From positions 5,704,001 through 5,768,000 of the forward strand of contig JAJTUQ010000003.1 of NCBI GenBank assembly GCA_021399445.1: DNA of 64,000 bases. The letters run 5' to 3'. This DNA comes from Xylogone sp. PMI_703 (Eukaryota; Ascomycota; Leotiomycetes). The stretch's first letter is position 1; every line of letters starts with the position of its first letter. This document shows positions 56,412-64,000 of the stretch, piece by piece. The notes under the pieces were generated by a model. It was given only the letters and a program-made list of their open reading frames with translations. It did no database searches and was not told the DNA's origin. A program made the translations under genes and the position numbers.

Positions 56412-58316
56412 ATGGGCAAAAAGAATAGACAGACGAGCTATATCACTGCTTTTGTAGCTATCGGATCGATTGGCTATGGTAATACACAAACCATTTTCAT
56501 ATAGAGAACACCCAGTTTAGCTAATTGAATCATCTGCAAAGGATATGCCGCTAGTATCATCGGCCAGGTCCTTGGACAGCCCGAGTTCTTTGAGTATTTC
56601 CACTTGGATCAAACCGGCCCTAGCGTTTCTCGCACAAATGAGATTGTAGGCGCAATGAACGGTCTATTCTTCGCAGGTACCGCACTTGGATGCATCTTTT
56701 CTGCCTGGACAGGAACCGTGCTTGGTCGTTTGAAGACTATTCAGCTTGCTTGTATTGTCTGTGTTATAGGTGGTGCGATAATGGCTGGATCAGTAAATGT
56801 CGGCATGTATCTTGCTTCCAGATTTATCATGGGATGGGGTGTTGGAATGATGGTCTGTGGAGGTGGGTATCACTATTCCTCTGATAGAAGCATTACTTAT
56901 TATGAGAAGTGCCCCTATATCAAGCAGAACTGTCACCCCCCGAGAGCAGGGGGTTCCACGTTGGCTTACACGGTACTGGTCTTGGAACTGGTTACTCGCT
57001 ATCCGGATTCACTGGGTTTGGCTGCTACTATGCACAAAAGAGCTCTTTCCAATGGAGATATCCATTCGCTCAACAACTTGTATTTGTGCTGATTCTCCTC
57101 GCTGGAAGCTTTTTCTTACCTGAAAGCCCGCGTTGGTGTATGCATCCGATCCCACCCGCCGCTCATCTCACTTCATCTTTTCTAACCGGTCCTAGTAATC
57201 TCTCAAGATCGCAACGAGGAAGCCTGGAAAGTCATCCATCGTCTTCATTCCGATCCCCAAGATCCTACAGATAGCTTTGCTAAATCTGAAATGCTTCAGA
57301 TTACGGAGCAGTTCGCACTTGATAATAGACGAATGGAGGCTTTAGGCATTAAAAGATGGTGGAATTACTTTCAACAACCTAGTTACAGGAGACGTCTTGG
57401 TGTTGGGGTTCTCGCTACTTTGACAGTTGGCTGTTCCATGAATTTGGTTATGAATAGTAAGTGATTTGCTCCCGTTTTGTCACTTTGGTCTAATCAATAA
57501 CACTGTCCAGATTACCAAATCACAATATACAATCAGCTCGGAGTAAACGGCGGTATACCAATTTTACTTCTTGCTATCTGGAACGTATTTGGTATGCTTG
57601 GGAATTTAACTGGTGCCCTCTTCCTTATGGATAGATTTGGGCGGAAGAAGATTTTCATGCTCGGTGTTGCTACCACAGCAGCTTGTCTTGCAGCCGAAGC
57701 AGCTCTGACAAAATATTTCGTTCAAACTAACTCCACCAATAGAACTGGCCTGGGCTTTGGTGTCTTCTTTATCTTCTTTTACGTGGTATTCTTTGCCTCT
57801 TGTATGGACCCTCAGCAGTATGTTATTGCATCCGAAACATTCCCCATGGAATTTAGAAGCATTGGCGTTGCTATATCTTTAGCTGCCCAATATTGCGCCG
57901 CAGCTTTGTTTGTTGGAGTTGCTCCTATTAGTAGGTAACCCTTTTTAGCTAGCGATTGGTTTGTCTGCTAAGATATTATAGGTTTCTCCAATATTGGTTA
58001 CAAGTTCTATATTGTGTTTATATGCCTTGACTGTTTAACGTTTTTCTTAGTCTGGAAGTTTATTCCCGAGGTATGTAATATGGCCTATTGATGCGAGAAT
58101 TTTACTGACATCACAAAGATGAAAGGATTAACTCTAGAGGAGATCAATGAGCTCTTTGGTGACCCCGTTGCTGTACATATTACTCATCATGATAAGGCGG
58201 ATGGTGAAGACCTTGAAAAACGGCTGGAAGAGTATGATCTCAATGGAATTATCAGGAAAGCTGAAGAGGAAAAGAATGTGCATGTTGAGAACCTGGGCGT
58301 CTCTGAAGAGAAATAA
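56412..58316 (+). CDS. MFS sugar transporter
   Basis: Plasma-membrane hexose/sugar-acid type transporter with twelve expected helices. Seven exons, 56412-56478, 56542-56862, 56907-57137, 57196-57456, 57511-57930, 57982-58070 and 58119-58316, give 528 residues. Sugar-porter signatures: SPPESRGFHVG after helix 4, FFLPESPRW at the loop start, DRFGRKKIF in the second half, SETFPMEFRSIGVAIS and a final WKFIPEMKGLTLEEINELFGD. Intron 2 is only 44 nt. The C-terminal tail is hydrophilic (about 50 residues). Its place in a run of oxidoreductase and lactonase genes suggests it imports their substrate; the sugar itself cannot be named. Confidence 0.92.
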
Positions 58317-58539
58317 AGTAACCTCATATGAGATTCTGAATAGGTAAATCCTAACAAGTTAGATTCTGCTGTCATATATATCTTGTTGGTTTTATTATAC
58401 CAATAAACAGCACTAGCCCTCAAGAGAAAACCATGATATAATAATACTCTTTTCTCAACTTGTACGCATTCTTTATAATTTTTACAGTAGTGAGTTATTA
58501 AATATGCCGTTATATGTAGTCTATAAGTACATAGTAGTT

Positions 58540-59661
58540 TTATTTAAGTTTCATATCAACAACTAATTTCCCTCCATTCATTTTCTTATATTCTTCCACC
58601 AAATCATTTAATGCAGTCAGCGAAAATGTTTTCTTAACGGCTTTCACATCGTGCTCCGCTGCAAAAGTTAACATCTCTCTTAGCACCTTATTCGGTCCTA
58701 TTAGACTGCCCACGACTTGGATATGTCGGAAAACTAAGTCTTCAGCAGATACTCGGAAGCCAGCTTTTGGGAAGGATACGACCACGCAGAGTCCGTGATT
58801 CTTCAACAACTTCATTCCGTAATCGAAACCAGCCTGGTTCTCTGGTAATATTAAGACAGCATCCAACCCTCCTTCTCCTTTCTCTTTTCCTCCTTCGCCG
58901 ATCTCATTCAGCAATGACTCTGCAGGTGTCTTTCGCGCATCGAATATCTTCGCGCCAGTGTTCAAGCCTGTGGCCAGCTCCAATGCTTTATCTGATGCGT
59001 CAACTCCAATCACATCATATCCTTTCTTCATAGCAAACTGTAGACCCAGGTGACCTAACCCTCCACCGGCCCCAATAATGCCTACTTTCTTCCCCCGATC
59101 CCCCTTTCCGAGCTCGCATTTCAATAGTGCAGCATAGATTGTAAGTCCCGCGCACATCAATGGTGCCGCATCAACATCTGAGAGTTGATCCGGTAGAACG
59201 GCGACCTGGCGCGCATCAACAACTGCATATTCACAAAACCCTCCATCGCGAGTGATCCCGTTATTTTTTGAGTTTGAGCAGTACACTGAATAGCCCCGAG
59301 GATCACCATTATTATGCGTGCATTCCCAACATTTCCCGCACGGTTGAAAACTCCTACCGGGAATTCCAACTCGTGCTCCAACTTTGAGCGGCGGGGATAC
59401 TGAAGATAAAGCTAAGTCTCCTGCGCCAACGATGGTTCCCGCGAATTCGTGACAAGGAATGAGAGGCAAAGGTGCTGATTGAGACATTTCACCTGAAGCA
59501 TAGACAAGATCGGTATGACAGTATGAGGCGGCACCTACTCGAACCAGAATCTGGTATCCAGTAGGAGTAGGAGTTGGGATTTCATCTAGTGAATATGGAG
59601 TATGGAAGGCATGCAGGCGCTGGGCCTTCATTGTAGGTGGAATTGGGTCCATGGTTGCCAT
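58540..59661 (-). CDS. zinc-dependent alcohol dehydrogenase
   Basis: Single exon, 373 residues from MATMDPIPP. Catalytic zinc ligands: Cys in ASYCHTDLVY, His-Glu in IPCHEFAGT, and Cys after APLMCAGLTIYAAL. Structural zinc cysteines in PCGKCWEC with a distant fourth Cys (SVYCSNS). Cofactor motif GIIGAGGGLGHLGLQ and VIGVDASDKALE indicate NAD preference. The closest type is the fungal medium-chain ADH used for primary alcohols or short diols. The upstream region has CTCCAATTCGGAG at 59847-59859, 186 bp before the ATG. Converges with the sugar transporter, 220 bp between stops. Confidence 0.93.
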   Translation of the reverse strand: MATMDPIPPTMKAQRLHAFHTPYSLDEIPTPTPTGYQILVRVGAASYCHTDLVYASGEMSQSAPLPLIPCHEFAGTIVGAGDLALSSVSPPLKVGARVGIPGRSFQPCGKCWECTHNNGDPRGYSVYCSNSKNNGITRDGGFCEYAVVDARQVAVLPDQLSDVDAAPLMCAGLTIYAALLKCELGKGDRGKKVGIIGAGGGLGHLGLQFAMKKGYDVIGVDASDKALELATGLNTGAKIFDARKTPAESLLNEIGEGGKEKGEGGLDAVLILPENQAGFDYGMKLLKNHGLCVVVSFPKAGFRVSAEDLVFRHIQVVGSLIGPNKVLREMLTFAAEHDVKAVKKTFSLTALNDLVEEYKKMNGGKLVVDMKLK

Positions 59662-61399
59662 AATTGTCAACTAGAAGAAGTTAAAAACCTGTATACACAA
59701 TATATCAGGGCTTCAGGGTGATGTTGTCTATGTTTCAAATTGTCATATCTAGTGTTGTTACGGAATCCAATATTGTGTTATGCTACTCAAATGTCTACGT
59801 TCCCCGCATGTAGAGCTATGGGAGCTATCAATATGAGGGGAAAGCTCTCCAATTCGGAGAATCAAAGAATAGTTGGCGGGGTATAATCCGATAGTCCGCT
59901 CAATTCGAGGCACTTTGAGAAAGCAAGTGAGGGGTAAACTACATGACCCCTAATTGAAGAACAGGAGCTGGTCGAATGTACCTGTGGAAGGGTCCTACCA
60001 ATCTTCTGCATGCATAAACATAAGGCTAGAGTTCATCTACCTGGTCTAGTATTCTTAAGTCAGATTGCTTCTGCAAGGAACACTCACTAGGGGTAGCTGT
60101 AATGCCAATTAATACTTCCGTAAATTTCTTTTCTTCTAATCGTGAGCTGCAAGATGATATCACATCCGTTATTAACCACTAATAATAGATACCGCTTGCA
60201 GTTAATTATTCCCATCAGGGTGCCGTGTAATTGTTTCTTCCGTGTACCTTAGCCTGCTGCAATGCTGTACGTGTACCCGAGCTCTGAGACTAACTCAACC
60301 TCCGCAAATCTCACCAGAGAGCCCACCACAACGGTAGGGTCGGTCAGGCTCAGTTGCGCTGTAAGATATGTATCCTTGAATATTTATGTGCCCAGTAACC
60401 TTCTTAACTTGTAACTGGAATCGATCACTATATCCTTTATGCGCCTAGAGGTGGTACCGATTTGTTGGATAATCATATCTTACGCCTAGAGCTACATCGC
60501 TGTGTACCAAGTGGATTCAAAGCCAGATAATTTTCATTACGTTAACTGCGCTTTTGCTACATTAGATTTAGGGAGATTTAAGTGGATTGGGCCAGATGAT
60601 CGTGCTGATCGTGCCATGCTCATGCATTCAGAGATATCTTATCCTCTAAAATGCATGAAAGTTATCACCATTATCTTGCGATTGGTAAGTGAGCTCGCAA
60701 AATTTGTACTCCCGTATGTAGAGACAGCTGTACACTACAACACAATATAGCTAAAAACCTTAGCCTGGGGGCACCCGTCAGCGGTTATTTTATCCACAGC
60801 CGATAAATTATATCGGACCTTGCTTACATGGAATAGCCCGTCTCACAAATGTGGTTGTGAATATCGTCCGAAGTGGGATCACTTTGGCGTCATTACTTTA
60901 TACTTTATGGACTATCATTGAGAGCTTAATGTAAAAGAAAGAATCTAAATGGGCCACGTCCTTAGCAATCAACCGCGTGCTCACTCAGCGTTACGCAACC
61001 AGGGATCGGGATTTACTTAATTGAGTTTGGATGAATACCAAATTTATTAAACTCCGATCCCTGCAACCAACCCAAGTATGACGAGAATAACTCCGCTGGC
61101 ATTGTTGTCCCTCAAATCAAATGTAGGCACGTTCGAGGAATCAAAAGGTTTTATTGAATACTAATCACCGCTACTTAGGACGGGCTATTGTCTCGCAGAT
61201 ACTGCACATATCTTATTTTAGCGCTGACGTCGAGTTGAACGATACTCGTTTGGCGTGCGATGGAGCACTCGGTCCAATTCGGTCCAAGACAGCGCGTCCG
61301 TTGATATAGAAGAGATGAACAGAAAGTCGAAATCGTTTCTTGATCGATAGCAGTTACACGATTATAACTAAACACATCAATTTGACACCATATATAACA
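59662..61399. promoter_or_regulatory. divergent upstream region, alcohol dehydrogenase and CocE hydrolase
   Basis: About 1.7 kb with no gene recognised. The dehydrogenase side holds CTCCAATTCGGAG (59847-59859) and several GGGG/CCCC words (for example gaggggtaaac..gacccct at 59931-59952). An 82-codon open frame at 60502 lacks protein character. Confidence 0.5.
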
Positions 61400-63383
61400 A
61401 TGCCGTTCAAGGTAGGCTCATTTGAGGTTCTGCAGCACCCAGCGACTCCCGTCGACGCTCCAGGCTCCAGGTATGCTGGTTTACATCCGTCAACTACTAT
61501 CCTTCCAAAGGGCCACAAGAAGGCTCCAGATAATCGACCCCTAAGTGCCAATACCATATGGGATCGAGATATCCAACTCCGGCTGCGTGATGGTATTCAG
61601 TTACGGGCCGATGTTTTCCGACCTGAAGGCAATGAAAGGGTGCCTGCGCTGATCCCCTGGAGCCCATATGGGAAGAGCGGCACGGGATTCCTAGATTTAC
61701 ATGTAGTACCAGGTCGAGTCGGCATCCCTCAGAGCATGCTCTCGGGCTATGAAAAATTCGAAGCCCCAGATCCTGCAGAGTGGGTTGGAAGAGGATATGC
61801 GATTGTGAACATCGACGCCAGGGGTGTGTTCGATTCTGAGTCTGATATCCGGTAAGTCACAGTTGAAGCTATGAATAGAGAAATACTAATACAGGTTCTT
61901 AGATGGTTAGGTACAGCTGAAGGCCAGGATGGATATGATGCTATTGAGGAAGTAGCGAAACTTCCTTGGTGTAATGGTAAAGTTGCTCTCGTGGGCAACT
62001 CATGGCTTGCTATGGCTACATGGCATATTGCAGCAGAAAGGCCACCGCATTTGGCATGCATCGCTCCATTTGAAGGAGTCAGTGACTTATACCGGGAATC
62101 ACTGTGCAGAGGTGGCGTGCCCTACACACCATTCTGGGGTTTCTTAAGCACTAAACTGTTCGGTGAGTTTATTATGGCCATCTTGGCTACTTGAAGAGAG
62201 GCCTTACATGGAAAACAGGCAGGAACAAACAAGAAAGCGTCATACCAATGTTGGAGAAATATCCATATATGAACGAGTATTGGGAAGATAAACGAGCTAA
62301 GATAGAGGATATTGATGTCCCTGCCTATGTCTTAGCAAGCTACTCCACCGGCCTGCACACAATTGGCTCGTTCCGAGGGTTTACAGATATCCAGCATAAG
62401 AACAAATGGTTTGTGAAATTTCAAAGCGGAGCTTGAATAGAACTAATCTTAACCTTCAGGTTAAGAGTCCATGGAACACAAGAATGGCACGATCTGTACC
62501 AGAAAGAGTCTATTGACGATCTTCAACTATTTCTCGACCGTTACACTAAGGGTGTGGATAACGGATGGGAAAAGACACCGTCCGTTAGAGTTTCGATGCT
62601 TCAGTTCAACAAGGTAAGTCAAAAGATATATCAGTCTTTGAGTTTGAGAATTGAAACGTATAGGACCCAATACCTAATCAGGTCTTCCCTGATTGGCCAG
62701 TTCCAAATACAAAATATACTACATTCTACCTCGACTCTTCTAACACGCTATCTGAGGCTAAACCAGAAAGTGAATCCACACTCTCTTACCAATCAGATGC
62801 GCCTGCCCTTCAAGTTGACGCCGATGGTGAAGAGCTGAAATTCTCATATACCTTCACCAAGAAATCTTACCTCGTCGGGTATCCAAAGGCAATCCTCTCA
62901 ATGTCCACCCCAGACCACAATGACCTAGATGTATTCGTACAGCTACGTAAGGCATCACCCACGGGTGAGATCTTGCGGAACTGCAACATACCTCTCAAGG
63001 ACCTTGGAGTCTCCTCCGCAGAAGAGGTAACTCCTGTGAACACAAACTTCTATCTTGGACCAAATGGAGTACTAAGAGCTAGTCGTCGCGCTATTGACGA
63101 AGAAAGATCCAAGCCATATTGGGCATTGCACAAACATACCAAGGAAACTGAAGCGTTGGTGTCTCCTGGGGAAGTAGTAGAGATGGATATTGGTATGTGG
63201 CCGTCCGCCATCGTCTTTGAACCTGGAGAGAAGTTAGTCTTGAAAGTAGCAGGACACTCAATGGTACTTGCCGAATTTGAGCCACTGAGAGGGAGGTTTG
63301 TGACTGGAAACAAAGGTAGACATACATTACATATGGGTGGCCGGTTTGAAAGTCGGGTTGTCATTCCGCTTGTGGAATTGTGA
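61400..63383 (+). CDS. CocE/NonD-family hydrolase (X-Pro dipeptidyl-peptidase S15-like)
   Basis: Alpha/beta hydrolase that cleaves esters or acyl groups. Five exons, 61400-61851, 61903-62162, 62219-62408, 62460-62613 and 62664-63383, give 591 residues. N-terminal block LRLRDGIQLRADVFRP, then NIDARGVFDSES and GQDGYDAIEEVAKLPWCNGKVALVGNSWLAM, where GNSW carries the nucleophile Ser. The region IDVPAYVLASYSTGLHT to WLRVHGTQEWHDLY should hold the remaining triad members (His in RVHGTQEW likely). The C-terminal jelly-roll domain ends MGGRFESRVVIPLVEL. Fungal members commonly sit beside catabolic genes; the substrate is unknown. It may be an outer member of the catabolic cluster. Confidence 0.9.
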
Positions 63384-64000
63384 GATTCTAGTTCAACTAT
63401 ACCTTCATTTGATGAGATATACGCATTTTTCTACAAGACAATTTGGATACTGAACTGCAAGTATCAGAAAGATTTTTTTTGTCCTTGGGTGCTTTTTATG
63501 ACGCTCGCAATGGTAGCCAAATGAATAAAATATTGAATATAAGGCATGTGGCCGGTATCGGCCAATTTGGTAAGTAATAATTCAAGCCTGATTTATACTA
63601 GCTGGCGAGTCTCTTGTGGATGTATGTAATGCTTGTTATTCTATGGATCAGTTCGAATAAACAATCACGTAGTTGACCGTGTTCACTACCGCACATTACA
63701 GTGGTCCTTTATCGTGCCTGGCGGTAAGATTCTCGGCGGAGGAGGGGCACGCGGGGCAAAACCCGGATAATCAATCATCCCTGGACCTCTACAGAAGAGA
63801 AGACATCAGTTTGGATGTAAAGGCCCAGGATGCTTCATGTAAAATAGTGCAGCAGCTCCTTGCATGCCAAATACACTTGCGGCAAGATTTTCGATGAACC
63901 GCCGCTAGAGGAGTTTGAACTAGTGATTAAGAGATAGACCCTTCCTGCGCTGCTTATCCCTGGCGGAAGCTTAACTGTATAAAATACACATAGCTCCTAG
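63384..64000. other. 3' flank of the CocE gene, no gene seen
   Basis: About 620 bp to the window edge. A 74-codon open frame at 63673 has no family features. Nothing else recognised. Confidence 0.5.

Noticed and set aside
63673..63897. 74-codon frame near the window end
   Set aside because: No signal, domain or splice-linked partner exon found before the edge.

Overview
The window is nuclear DNA of a filamentous ascomycete (Pezizomycotina). Evidence: nearly every gene is split by short introns (44 to about 120 nt) with GT..AG ends and CTAAC-like branch sites; there are no operons or Shine-Dalgarno sites; and the families are typical of these fungi (ascomycete laccase, LaeA-like methyltransferase, DUF3425 bZIP, DUF4267 membrane protein, PurU, hAT transposon). 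The general feel is of a leotiomycete, but the sequence alone does not establish the order. All exon structures below were built by hand from splice sites, reading frame and family similarity; for each complete gene the exon lengths sum to a multiple of three.

Layout. 1-7.2 kb: housekeeping genes, with the start of a vacuolar alpha-mannosidase (cut by the window edge), histidyl-tRNA synthetase with two in-frame starts, a 1-Cys peroxiredoxin and an Ayr1-like reductase. 7.7-12.5 kb: a bZIP factor, aspartate-semialdehyde dehydrogenase and a kinase-fold protein. 13-22 kb: a secreted, gene-poor stretch with a laccase, two small secreted proteins separated by about 2.5 kb of AT-rich gene-free DNA, and a secreted haem peroxidase. 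22.7-26.1 kb: a complete hAT transposon with 18-bp inverted repeats, a perfect 8-bp target duplication and an apparently intact four-exon transposase. 26.1-28.3 kb: a MITE-like fold-back element and a decayed gene for a secreted protein of eight six-cysteine modules. 28.8-35.3 kb: small-molecule enzymes (PhyH dioxygenase, DapA-family aldolase, reductase, YtcJ-like amidohydrolase). 36.2-44.7 kb: a ten-exon LaeA-like methyltransferase divergent from an FAD monooxygenase, a DUF4267 protein, a second methyltransferase and formyltetrahydrofolate deformylase. 45.4-47.7 kb: a LEC14B/DCAF11-type WD40 protein.

48.4-59.7 kb looks like a co-regulated catabolic cluster: an Adr1-type C2H2 regulator, a carboxymuconolactone-decarboxylase-family protein, a 3-hydroxyisobutyrate-dehydrogenase-family reductase, a metallo-beta-lactamase-fold lactonase, a sugar transporter and a zinc alcohol dehydrogenase. 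The regulator's recognition helices resemble those of yeast Adr1, and paired Adr1-like half-sites (CYCC-N5-GGRG) occur in the upstream regions of the enzyme genes. A CocE-type hydrolase (61.4-63.4 kb) closes the window. No tRNA, rRNA or CRISPR was seen.
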